A DNA stretch of 34,118 bases from Planctomycetota bacterium (GCA_016190175.1 JACPRC010000187.1:1-34118), one strand, 5' to 3'; positions 1-8,010 are shown, counted from the stretch's first letter. The notes: a model not told the origin generated them from the sequence alone. A program made the numbers and translations.

Positions 1-94
1 ACCCTGAGCGAGCCGCAGGCGAGTCGAAGGGTTCACAACCCGTTGCGTCCCAAGGCGCACGAACCCCTCGACTTCGCTTCGCTCCGCTCGGGGT
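1..94. repeat. Imperfect inverted repeat, arms 1-34 and 61-94 (REP/intergenic palindrome-like)
   Basis: accctgagcgagccgcaggcgagtcgaagggttc pairs with gaacccctcgacttcgcttcgctccgctcggggt with few mismatches; 26-nt loop. May extend beyond the window edge. Confidence 0.8.
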
Positions 95-250
95 GAGTCC
101 GCCGCAATGAAGGGACTTTTTTGCGGCGGACTCAACCTTCGACCGGGGCGCGGGCTTCGGGCTCTTTTTCTGCTTCCCCATCGCGCGGATACCCTATCAT
201 CGTGGCCGGACGCGGGCCACCGTCGTATTACCTGTCGTGGAGGATCGCCC

Positions 251-1195
251 ATGAGACGCCGGACCGCCCTTGCCGCACTTTCCCTATGGATTGCCGTCCC
301 GCTCCCGGGCCAGGAGCAGGATCCCTTCGAGTCGGCGAAGAAGGAGATCGACGCCGACGCGATGAAGACGGTGCTCTCGAAGCTCGCGAGCGACGAGTTC
401 GAGGGCCGCGGCACGCTCACCCCCGGCATCCGGAAGGCGCGCGAGTACATCGAGGCGCGGCTCAAGGAATGGAACGTCGCGCCGGTCGGGTCCGGATATG
501 AGCTCCCCTGCAAGCCCTGGTGCAACCTCGGGGCGCTGCACCGTGGGAGCGATCCGAGACTCAAGGACGAGGTCATCGTCCTCGGATCGCACTACGACCA
601 TCTCGGCCGCGCCCGCAAGCCCGTGGACGGCGACGACATCAACAACGGCGCGGACGACAACGCCTCGGGCTCGACGCTGAACCTCTTCGTCGCGAAGGCG
701 CTCGCGGCGTCGAAGCTCCGGACGAAGCGGAGCATCCTGCACCTCTGGTTCGACGGCGAGGAGCAGGGGCTCAACGGGTCGAAGTCGTACTGCCAGGACC
801 CCGTCGTGCCGATGGACCGGATCGCCGCGATGGTGAACTGCGACATGGTCGGCCGTCCGGAGGAGACGGGCGCGAAGCTCTGGGGCGTCGGATCGTCGCT
901 CCAGTTCGAGCCGTGCGGCGCGAACGCGAGGCGGCGCGCCCCCGACGCGAAGGTGAACCTCCTGGAGGAGAAGGGGCCGTACTTCCACCGCAGCGACCAG
1001 GCGCCCTTCTGGTCCCGCGGCGTGCCGGTGATGTTCCTCTTCGGGACGATGCACGGCGACTACCACCGCGTGACCGACCACGCCGACAAGATCGACTACC
1101 CGAAGCTCGCGGAGCTGGCGAAGTTCGTGCTCGCCCTCGTCGTGGAGCTGGCGGACTACGACGGGAAGATCGAGAGGAACCCGGACTATAAGTAG
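251..1195 (+). CDS. Exported M28-family metallopeptidase (aminopeptidase-like)
   Basis: Signal-peptide-like MRRRTALAALSLWIAVPLPG; metal/active-site motifs GSHYDHLG, NNGADDNASG, DGEEQGLNG. GGAGG-like site 5' of ATG 251 supports this start over 107. Confidence 0.88.
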   Translation: MRRRTALAALSLWIAVPLPGQEQDPFESAKKEIDADAMKTVLSKLASDEFEGRGTLTPGIRKAREYIEARLKEWNVAPVGSGYELPCKPWCNLGALHRGSDPRLKDEVIVLGSHYDHLGRARKPVDGDDINNGADDNASGSTLNLFVAKALAASKLRTKRSILHLWFDGEEQGLNGSKSYCQDPVVPMDRIAAMVNCDMVGRPEETGAKLWGVGSSLQFEPCGANARRRAPDAKVNLLEEKGPYFHRSDQAPFWSRGVPVMFLFGTMHGDYHRVTDHADKIDYPKLAELAKFVLALVVELADYDGKIERNPDYK

Positions 1196-1198
1196 ACG

Positions 1199-1272
1199 AC
1201 AGACCGCGGACCACGGACCGCGGTAGACCACGGGCGCTGTGGTCTACGTTCTCCTGTGGTCCGTGGTCTGCG
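1199..1272. repeat. Imperfect inverted repeat (GGTCCGTGGTC-type), arms about 1199-1231 and 1239-1272
   Basis: acagaccgcggaccacggaccgcggtagaccac versus gtggtctacgttctcctgtggtccgtggtctgcg; directly after the peptidase stop. Confidence 0.75.
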
Positions 1273-1293
1273 CTCCGTGCTCTACTTTCCCCC

Positions 1294-1321
1294 TTGACAT
1301 ACACATTTCATGGGTTACGCT
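1294..1321 (+). promoter_or_regulatory. Putative sigma70-like promoter upstream of the GrdB-related gene
   Basis: TTGACA at 1294-1299, 16-nt spacer, TACGCT at 1316-1321; leader of about 100 nt to ATG 1432. Confidence 0.4.
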
Positions 1322-1431
1322 AGGGACGGAGAGAACGGGGGAACGAGGTTGGCGGGCACGTCTCGGGCGTTCCGCATTTCTCGGCTCCCTCGTCGGTCGC
1401 GGGTCGGAGTTCGTACGGAGGGAGGGAGCCG

Positions 1432-2196
1432 ATGGGGACCCATTTTTCGTTCTATCCGGTGGACCGCCGGGGCGCGCTCGAGATCAAGGTTGCGGAGTAC
1501 GTCTTCGAGCAGACGGAGCCCACGCCGTGGACTCCGCTGCGCCGGCCGCTCCGCGAGTGCCGCGCCGCGGTCGTGACGACCGCGGGCGTCCGTCTCGCCA
1601 CGCAGCACCAGTTCTCCTGCACGCGCACGTCCGGGAGCGCCGAGATCCGCGAGATCTCCGCCTACGTCTCGCCGGCGCAACTTGCCTTCGATTTCACGAA
1701 CTACGACCCCTCCGAGGCGCAGGAGGACCTCAATGTCCTCGTGCCGGTGGAGCGCATGCGCGAGCTGGCGGAGGAGAAGGTGCTCGGCGGCGTGACGGAG
1801 ACGTTCTTCTCCTTCTTCGGCCTGTGCGAGAACCTCGCGGCGCTCCGCGGGACCGCGGCCTGCGCCGTCGAGCGCCTCCGCGCGCAGGAGGTGGACGTGG
1901 TCTTCGTCTTCCCCGCCAATCTCGTCTGCAACCAGACCGGCGGGATCGTGGCGCGCGAAATCGAGCGCGCCGGCATCGCGACCGTGATGCTGGCGGGCGT
2001 GCGCGAGATCGTCGAACAGGTCCGCGTCCCGCGCGCCGTCTTCGTCAACTTCCCCTTCGGACGGCCGCTCGGACGCGCCGGCGACCGCGCCACGCAGCGG
2101 CGGATCCTCGACGAGATGGCCGCGGCCCTGTGCCGGAACGAGCGCCCGGGCCGGATCCGCGACCTGGATCTCGTGTGGGAGGGGGAGGTGGTATAA
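1432..2196 (+). CDS. Glycine/sarcosine/betaine reductase selenoprotein B (GrdB)-related protein, Cys form
   Basis: Family-like segments FDFTNYDPSEAQEDLNVLVPVERMRELAEE, FFSFFGLCENLAALRG, VFPANLVCNQTGGIVAREIERAGIATV. Confidence 0.7.
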   Translation: MGTHFSFYPVDRRGALEIKVAEYVFEQTEPTPWTPLRRPLRECRAAVVTTAGVRLATQHQFSCTRTSGSAEIREISAYVSPAQLAFDFTNYDPSEAQEDLNVLVPVERMRELAEEKVLGGVTETFFSFFGLCENLAALRGTAACAVERLRAQEVDVVFVFPANLVCNQTGGIVAREIERAGIATVMLAGVREIVEQVRVPRAVFVNFPFGRPLGRAGDRATQRRILDEMAAALCRNERPGRIRDLDLVWEGEVV

Positions 2197-2206
2197 TCGC
2201 CCCCCG

Positions 2207-2905
2207 ATGGCGCGCTTCGAGAAACACGTCTTCGTCTGCCAGAACGAGCGCAAGCCCGACGACCCGCGCGGGTGCTGCCTGGCGAAGGGCTCGGCCGGAA
2301 TCCTGGACCGCCTGAAGGGAGAACTCCACAAGCGCGGCCTCCACCGGAGGATCCGCATCAACAAGGCCGGATGTCTCGACCAGTGCGCCCTCGGCGTCTC
2401 CATCGTGGTCTACCCGGAAGCCGTCTGGTACGGCCGCGTCACTCTCGCCGACGTGGACGAGATCATCGAGAAGCACCTCGTAGGCGGGACGCCGGTGGAA
2501 CGGCTCCGGACCGACCTCGTCCGCCGGCTGCTGTTCGTGTGCGTCCAGAACTCCGGCCGCAGCCAGATGGCGGAGGCCTTCGCGCGGCTCCACGGCGGCG
2601 CGCGCGTCGAGGCGTACAGCGCCGGCTCGCGCCCGTCCGGCGTCGTGAACCCGCGCACGATCGAGGTCATGCGCGAGGTCGGATGCGACCTCGGCCGCGC
2701 CGTGTCGAAGCCTCTCTCCGCCGTGCCCGACCTGGAGTACGACGTCGCCGTCACGATGGGCTGCGGCGACGAGTGCCCGCGGGTGCGCGCGCGGCGGCGC
2801 GAGGACTGGGCGCTCCCGGACCCGAAGGACCTGCCGCCCGAGGAGTTCCGCAAGGTGCGGGACGAGATCGAGCGGCGGGTGAAGGAGCTGCTCGCGGGAC
2901 TTTGA
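2207..2905 (+). CDS. Fusion of N-terminal thioredoxin-like [2Fe-2S] ferredoxin domain and C-terminal ArsC-type (LMW-PTP fold) arsenate reductase domain
   Basis: N-term VCQNERKPDDPRGCC...NKAGCLDQCALGVSIVVYPEAVWY; C-term LLFVCVQNSGRSQMAEAFARLHGG...VTMGCGDECP...DWALPDPKD in one uninterrupted frame. Confidence 0.85.
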   Translation: MARFEKHVFVCQNERKPDDPRGCCLAKGSAGILDRLKGELHKRGLHRRIRINKAGCLDQCALGVSIVVYPEAVWYGRVTLADVDEIIEKHLVGGTPVERLRTDLVRRLLFVCVQNSGRSQMAEAFARLHGGARVEAYSAGSRPSGVVNPRTIEVMREVGCDLGRAVSKPLSAVPDLEYDVAVTMGCGDECPRVRARRREDWALPDPKDLPPEEFRKVRDEIERRVKELLAGL

Positions 2906-2908
2906 CGT

Positions 2909-3484
2909 CTACGTCGGCTCTTCCTGCGATTCCCGCTCCGCGTCCGCGAGGTCGGAATCGAGCTTCAGGTCCCGAGCGCGCCCCCGCAGGTAGCTCCACT
3001 CGAGCCGATCGCGATTGAACCCGATGAGGTCGATCGCGTCGGCTCGATCGACGGGCCGGCCCGCGAGGAGCTTCAGGAGGATCAGATCCTCGCAGGTGGC
3101 CAGCCGGAGGGAGATCCCGAACACCTCGGTCGCTCGGGCCCGTGCCACCACCTCACGCGAAAACCGGTCGCCCGCGCGAATGACATCGATACGGACCTCG
3201 ATCCCGAACTTGGGGTCCTCGTAGATGAGCCGGAGGATGATGTCGTGCTCCAACCGCAGGACGGGACGCGTCGGGTGGCGCCGCAGTCCAATCGCCTCCG
3301 CCTCCCGGAAGATCCGTTCGAAATCAGCCTCCTCGATCAGCGCCAGGAAGTCGGCGTCCTTGGTCTGGCGAATGCGACCGTGCTTCTGAATGGCGATCCC
3401 GCCGATCAGGACGGGATCGAACCCCGCGGACCGGATGGCGCGCCATCCCTCCCGCATCCCTTCGAGGACGATGTCGCTAACCAT
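2909..3484 (-). CDS. Nucleotidyltransferase-fold protein (AbiEii/MNT-like)
   Basis: LIGGIAIQKHGRIRQTKDADFLALIEEADFERIF motif; overlaps the small upstream ORF by 8 nt. Confidence 0.7.
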   Translation of the reverse strand: MVSDIVLEGMREGWRAIRSAGFDPVLIGGIAIQKHGRIRQTKDADFLALIEEADFERIFREAEAIGLRRHPTRPVLRLEHDIILRLIYEDPKFGIEVRIDVIRAGDRFSREVVARARATEVFGISLRLATCEDLILLKLLAGRPVDRADAIDLIGFNRDRLEWSYLRGRARDLKLDSDLADAERESQEEPT

Positions 3485-3716
3485 GGACCTTCGAAAGGCG
3501 GCGCAGCATCGCCTCGTTGGCTCGCCCGTGCTCCTCCGACTTCCGCCGGAATGCCCGGCGGAATCCCTCGAGCGGATCCTCGTCCGGACGGGCTTGACGG
3601 AACGTCTGCATGCAGAACTCGAACCCGAAGTCCATCAGCGCCGCCCAGGCGAGGACGTTGCGCTCCTCCTCGGTGAGCTGTTCCTTCGTCTTGCACTTCA
3701 GATGTTCGAGCGCCAC
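3477..3716 (-). CDS. Small (79 aa) hypothetical protein paired with the nucleotidyltransferase; GTG start
   Basis: Overlaps next CDS by 8 nt; TAGAAT -10-like hexamer 6 nt before the GTG. Confidence 0.6.
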   Translation of the reverse strand: MALEHLKCKTKEQLTEEERNVLAWAALMDFGFEFCMQTFRQARPDEDPLEGFRRAFRRKSEEHGRANEAMLRRLSKVHG

Positions 3717-3722
3717 GGCCCT

Positions 3723-3728
3723 ATTCTA
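3723..3728 (-). promoter_or_regulatory. Extended -10-like element (TGATAGAAT) 6 nt before GTG 3716
   Basis: Minus strand reads TGATAGAAT AGGGCC GTG. Confidence 0.45.
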
Positions 3729-5363
3729 TCATTTCCGGTCGATCGTCGCCTTGTCCAGTCGCTCGATCGCCCCGGTCACCTTCGTGCCCCGCAGCCGTAC
3801 CGTCGCCTTCCCCGATGCGCTCAACGGTCCCTCGACGGTGCAGTCCTCCAGGACGAGCGTCGCCTCGTCCGCCGCGACGACCGGGCACTTCAGGCGGCAG
3901 CGCCGCAGCGTCAGTTCGGCCTTCCCCTCGACGCGAACGTAGCCGCCGGTCCCGTCGCAGATCGAGTCCTCCACGACAAGGCGCGCGTCGCCAAAGACGA
4001 TCGTCTCGCCGAACGTCGCGTCGCGCACCGCGACCTTCGCACTCTCCCCCGGATAGAGATTCCACGTCCGCACGGTCGCCTTGCCGAATGCGAGCGTCCG
4101 GTCCGCCAGCTTCAGGTCCGTGCCCTTGCGGACGCCCCCGATCTCGTGCTCGCCGGAAAGCCACACGCCGAGCCCGGCAAGTTCTCCCTCCTCGACGGTC
4201 ACGCGGCTCCCCGGAACCGAGACCAGTCCCCACGCGATGCCCCGGCTCCGCTGGATGCTCCCGAGGATCCCGGTCTCCTTCGGCGGTACCCAGTGGTCCA
4301 CGGACGCGCCGTCGGGGAGCTTCAGCGTCACCTCCGCGCCGGCCGGCGGCACGAGCCAGAGGAGCGCGCCCTCGGAGTCGACGAGCGTCACGCGCGCCCC
4401 CTTCGAGATCACGAACTCGCCGACGCGCCGGGCCTGATCGAGCAGCGCGGTCGATCCCTCGCGCGCGTCCACCGTGAAGCCGCCCGACGCCACGATCGAG
4501 CGCTCGATCTCGAGACGCGACTTCTCGAAGAGACCGATCCCATGGACGAAATTGCACAGCACGACCGCGTCCCGGAACAGGATCTTCGAATCGGGTCCCG
4601 CGGAGAGGTGCAGGTCGTGGGGGAATCGACCGACGAGCGACACGGCGCCGCCGCGGATCTCGAACCCGCCTTTCTCGACGACGACGCTGCCCGCGAGGAC
4701 GAAGCGGTTGGCCGTGATCCGCAGGACTCCGCCGTTGCGGACGACGACGCTTCCTTGCGCCGTGCCGTCGCGGGTGATCTCCACGGTCTTCCCGTCCACG
4801 ACCGCCGGCAGCTTCGTGGCGGGCAGCGGGTCGCGGACCACGCGCAGGCCGTCGATCCGCAGCACGTTCGGCCCCTCGACGCCGAGCGCGGAGGCGATGT
4901 CCACCATCCCGAGGCCCCATCCGAGCCGCTTCGCGTCGAGCCGCGGCTTCTTGACGGGCGAGTCGTCGCTGAGCTCGAACCCGCCCGGCTGCACCTTCAT
5001 GCGTTTCCACGTGCCGGCCTGAAGCTCGACGCCGTGGTGGAACTTCGCGCCGTCCCGGTCCTCGACCGCGAGCGCGAAGACCGTCGTCGCGCGGGACCAG
5101 ACGTCGAACTCGATGGAGCGGACGTTGGTGAGGAGCACCGGCGCGAGGAGGGCGACGATCGAGCCGGCCTTGCGTTCGAAGGCGAATTCGAGCGCGCCCG
5201 TGCCCTCGCGGACGGCGTCGGCCTGCCGGTTCCAGCGCAGCTCCGCCTTGCCCGCGCCGCCGCCCGTGTCGAAGACGATCCAGTCGTCCGTGCGCTCATC
5301 GCAGGAGAGGAAGTCCTGGTCGGGTTGCTGGGCAAGCGCGAGGATGAAGAGGGCGATCGTCAT
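3729..5363 (-). CDS. Exported protein with a large right-handed beta-helix-like repeat region
   Basis: Hydrophobic N-terminus MTIALFILALAQQ; repeated short beta-type segments (VVVRNGGVLRITANRFVLAGSVVVEKGGFEIRGG..., LVVEDSICDGTGGYVRVEGKAELTLRRCRL...); AGGAGGA ribosome-binding site. Confidence 0.7.
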   Translation of the reverse strand: MTIALFILALAQQPDQDFLSCDERTDDWIVFDTGGGAGKAELRWNRQADAVREGTGALEFAFERKAGSIVALLAPVLLTNVRSIEFDVWSRATTVFALAVEDRDGAKFHHGVELQAGTWKRMKVQPGGFELSDDSPVKKPRLDAKRLGWGLGMVDIASALGVEGPNVLRIDGLRVVRDPLPATKLPAVVDGKTVEITRDGTAQGSVVVRNGGVLRITANRFVLAGSVVVEKGGFEIRGGAVSLVGRFPHDLHLSAGPDSKILFRDAVVLCNFVHGIGLFEKSRLEIERSIVASGGFTVDAREGSTALLDQARRVGEFVISKGARVTLVDSEGALLWLVPPAGAEVTLKLPDGASVDHWVPPKETGILGSIQRSRGIAWGLVSVPGSRVTVEEGELAGLGVWLSGEHEIGGVRKGTDLKLADRTLAFGKATVRTWNLYPGESAKVAVRDATFGETIVFGDARLVVEDSICDGTGGYVRVEGKAELTLRRCRLKCPVVAADEATLVLEDCTVEGPLSASGKATVRLRGTKVTGAIERLDKATIDRK

Positions 5364-5420
5364 GGCGTTGTCCTCCTGCTCGTTCGTACCGGCGGGGGGC
5401 CCGCGGGTTTCACGAATTCG

Positions 5421-5510
5421 TCACGCCAGCCCGCGGTCCGCCGGCTCGCGATGCGCCTTCTCGAACCGGTCCACGGCGCGGACGCCGGAGGAGAGATCGC
5501 GCATCACGGG
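5421..5510 (-). pseudogene. Remnant of a paralogous epimerase 3' end
   Basis: Translates to MRDLSSGVRAVDRFEKAHREPADRGLA*, matching the C-terminus LIDWSRGVRAVDRFDRAHGELKKRGLA* of CDS 6061-7146; about 80% nt identity over the first 70 nt, ungapped. Confidence 0.8.
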
Positions 5511-5716
5511 CTGTGAAACACGGTCTCGGCATAGAAGGACTGGACCTTCCCGCGCCCGCGGACGGCAGGAAGCAGCGGGCGGCATGCAGCGGGAATGAAC
5601 TCCACTTCCGCCCCGTTCTTCACCTTCCCGAGCATTCGGGGATGCCGAATGAGAAAGCGGACGAACGCGAACGCCTCCGCGATGTCCTTCTGGAGCCGTC
5701 CCTTGTCGACCTTCAT
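5504..5716 (-). CDS. Small conserved hypothetical (DUF5647-like)
   Basis: KDIAEAFAFVRFLIRHPRMLGKVKNGAEVEFIP; ATGA overlap with upstream ORF. Confidence 0.6.
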   Translation of the reverse strand: MKVDKGRLQKDIAEAFAFVRFLIRHPRMLGKVKNGAEVEFIPAACRPLLPAVRGRGKVQSFYAETVFHSP

Positions 5717-6039
5717 CTTGACTTCCGTCCCTTGACGAATCGTTCGATGTACCAGTCTACCCGATCCAGCAGATCCTGTTCGGCGAACTCCAGGACCTGA
5801 CCAAGGGTCGCCAGTTTCAGCGGTTTCTTCTCCACCAGCCGTCCCCGAGAATCAAGAACGTCTCGGTGGGCGAATCCATGCGCATTGTCGTATCGCACCA
5901 CGGGCAGCCAAGTTCCCGCGATTTGCACTTCCAATTGAACCAAGAACTCGACGATTCTCCCCAGCCGGGTACGAATCCTGAACCGCAGGCGTCGGTCGCC
6001 TCCTTCTCCGATCGGCTTGAAGAAGGACTTGTCGCCCAC
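5713..6039 (-). CDS. Small conserved hypothetical (DUF7718-like); GTG start
   Basis: RLGRIVEFLVQLEVQIAGTWLPVVRYDNAHGFAHRDVLDSRGRLVEKKPL...FAEQDLLDRVDWYIERF; TATACT 6 nt before GTG. Confidence 0.6.
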   Translation of the reverse strand: MGDKSFFKPIGEGGDRRLRFRIRTRLGRIVEFLVQLEVQIAGTWLPVVRYDNAHGFAHRDVLDSRGRLVEKKPLKLATLGQVLEFAEQDLLDRVDWYIERFVKGRKSR

Positions 6040-6045
6040 AGCCCG

Positions 6046-6051
6046 AGTATA
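6046..6051 (-). promoter_or_regulatory. Extended -10-like element (TGCTATACT) 6 nt before GTG 6039
   Basis: Minus strand reads TGCTATACT CGGGCT GTG. Confidence 0.45.
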
Positions 6052-6060
6052 GCAGAAGCG

Positions 6061-7146
6061 TCACGCCAGCCCGCGCTTCTTCAGCTCCCCGTGCGCGCGA
6101 TCGAACCGGTCCACGGCGCGGACGCCGCGGCTCCAGTCGATCAGTTCCCGCAGGCCGTCGTCGAGGGAGACTTCGGGCTCGAAGCCCAGCCGTCCGCGAA
6201 TGCGCCCGATGTCGGAGAAGCAGTGGCGCACGTCGCCGCTGCGGAAGGTGCCGAGGACCTTCGGCCGCACGTCGGAGCCGCACAGCTTCGCCAGCCGCTC
6301 CGCCAGCTCGCGGACCGACGTCGCGCGGCCGGTCCCGACGTTGAAAACCTGGAAGTCGGCCTCCTTCTTCTCGAGCGCCAGGACGCACGCGCGCGAGATG
6401 TCGTGGACCGAGACGAAGTCGCGCGTCTGGTTGCCGTCCTCGTAGACCGCGGGCGCCGCGCCGTTCTTGATGCGGCTCAGGAAGATCGCCGCGACGCCGG
6501 TGTACGGGTTCGAAAGGGATTGGCCGGGCCCGTGGACGTTGAAGAAGCGCAGCGCGACGGTCGGAAGGCCGTATGCGGCGCCGAAGTTCATCACGAGCTC
6601 CTCCTGCGTCATCTTCGTGACGGCGTAGACGGAGCTGCAGACGAAGCGGTCCTCCTCGCGCGTGGGGACGGACCGGAGCGCGCCGCCGCACGCGGGGCAC
6701 GCGGGGTCCCACGTCGCCGCCGGCTTCCATCCCGCGGGCCGGAGCGGCGGCCGCACGCGGCCGCACTTCGCGCACTCGTAGGCGCCCTCGCCGTACGCGC
6801 TCATCGACCCCGCGACGATCACCTTGCGGACCTTGCCGCGTCTCCGCGACAGGATGTCGAGGATGTTGGCGGTGCCGGAGACGTTCGTATCGACGTAGTG
6901 CTTGATCTGGTACTGCCCCTGCGCGACGCCGACCGCCGCGGCGAGATGGACGACCGCCTCGGCGCGCGCGAGCGCGCGCTGGAGCGCGGCGCAGTCGAGC
7001 ACGTCCTTCGCGTCGTCGTGCGAGACGCGGCCGTGGACCTGCGGGTCGTAGTTGTCGAAGACCTCGGCCTTGTGGCCGCGCGCGCGGAGCGCGTCGCAGA
7101 GGTGGGTGCCGATGAATCCCGCACCGCCGGTGACAAGGACCTTCAT
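6061..7146 (-). CDS. NAD-dependent epimerase/dehydratase (dTDP-L-rhamnose 4-epimerase-like) with zinc-ribbon insertion
   Basis: MKVLVTGGAGFIGTHL; internal CAKCG...CPACGG; SxxYxxxK-type SSVYAVTK. Confidence 0.87.
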   Translation of the reverse strand: MKVLVTGGAGFIGTHLCDALRARGHKAEVFDNYDPQVHGRVSHDDAKDVLDCAALQRALARAEAVVHLAAAVGVAQGQYQIKHYVDTNVSGTANILDILSRRRGKVRKVIVAGSMSAYGEGAYECAKCGRVRPPLRPAGWKPAATWDPACPACGGALRSVPTREEDRFVCSSVYAVTKMTQEELVMNFGAAYGLPTVALRFFNVHGPGQSLSNPYTGVAAIFLSRIKNGAAPAVYEDGNQTRDFVSVHDISRACVLALEKKEADFQVFNVGTGRATSVRELAERLAKLCGSDVRPKVLGTFRSGDVRHCFSDIGRIRGRLGFEPEVSLDDGLRELIDWSRGVRAVDRFDRAHGELKKRGLA

Positions 7147-7233
7147 GCGATTCCCCCCGGTCCGGACTCTATCAGAATCGGCGCGGGCAGGGAGTTTCTT
7201 TGGACGCCGACCGGCCGCGCAGCCCGATAGGCA

Positions 7234-8010
7234 CTACCGAACGCCTGCGCCCTTCAGGATCTCGTGCGCCCAGCCGCGGTCCTCTTCCCGCAGCGGCGGC
7301 ACCGGCTCCGCGCGATAGCCGATGCTCAGGTCGTACGCCGCACGGTCGTAGAGCCCGTGCAGGATCGCGCCCAGGTCGACCAAGGGCTCCTCGTCGCCCG
7401 GCAAGAGCGGCAGCCGGAAGGTGGGAATCGTATCCCGGACGTCGAAGACGTAAAGCTCGGCGCGCGGGCGCCGCTCGCCCCGTGCTACGAGGATTCGGTA
7501 CTCTCCCCGCCCATCGGCCCCGTAGACGGCCATCGGCCGGCCTTCACGGAGGAGATCGACCTCGACGAGGCTCGTGCGCGTCCCCAGGATGGTCAGGCGC
7601 TTGGCTTCGTAGTCCCGGCGGGCGTCGCCCGATCGCTTGTTCCCCGGGGAGAGGATCTCGAGGACCGTGACGACGTCTCCGGACTCGACGGAGCGGACCT
7701 CCAGGTAGCTCTCGCGGACGCGGTCCGGGACTGGAACCTGCACGGCGAGGGCGGCGGGGGCCGCGGCCGGACCGGCCGGCTCGCCGCTCGGCGAGCGTTC
7801 CCGCGATAGGACCGAAAGATCCGGCCGGCCGATGAAGGCGAGAGCTCCGGGTTCCTCGACATACGTGCGTTCCTCGAGTCGCACGTAGTAGCGCGGGCGC
7901 AGGCGGGGGCCCAGTCCGTCGCCCAACGCCGCGATCAGCCTATTGTGCACGTCGGGCCAGAGCGAGCAGTGCTCCAGGTATGGGTCCATTCCGGGGAAGG
8001 GCGTCGGCAT
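7234..8010 (-). CDS. DUF4058 family protein
   Basis: Start MPTPFPGMDPYLEHCSLWPDVHNRLI and YYVRLEERTYV, VVTVLEILSPGNK motifs; TATAAT at 8026..8021 overlaps the upstream in-frame ATG, favouring start 8010. Confidence 0.85.
   Translation of the reverse strand: MPTPFPGMDPYLEHCSLWPDVHNRLIAALGDGLGPRLRPRYYVRLEERTYVEEPGALAFIGRPDLSVLSRERSPSGEPAGPAAAPAALAVQVPVPDRVRESYLEVRSVESGDVVTVLEILSPGNKRSGDARRDYEAKRLTILGTRTSLVEVDLLREGRPMAVYGADGRGEYRILVARGERRPRAELYVFDVRDTIPTFRLPLLPGDEEPLVDLGAILHGLYDRAAYDLSIGYRAEPVPPLREEDRGWAHEILKGAGVR

Noticed and set aside
1432-2196. Possible selenocysteine (UGA) in the GrdB-like gene
   Set aside because: The frame is open without internal TGA and the redox position reads Cys (VCNQT).
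3390-5516. 708-aa plus-strand ORF
   Set aside because: Antisense to the beta-helix protein; no family motifs.
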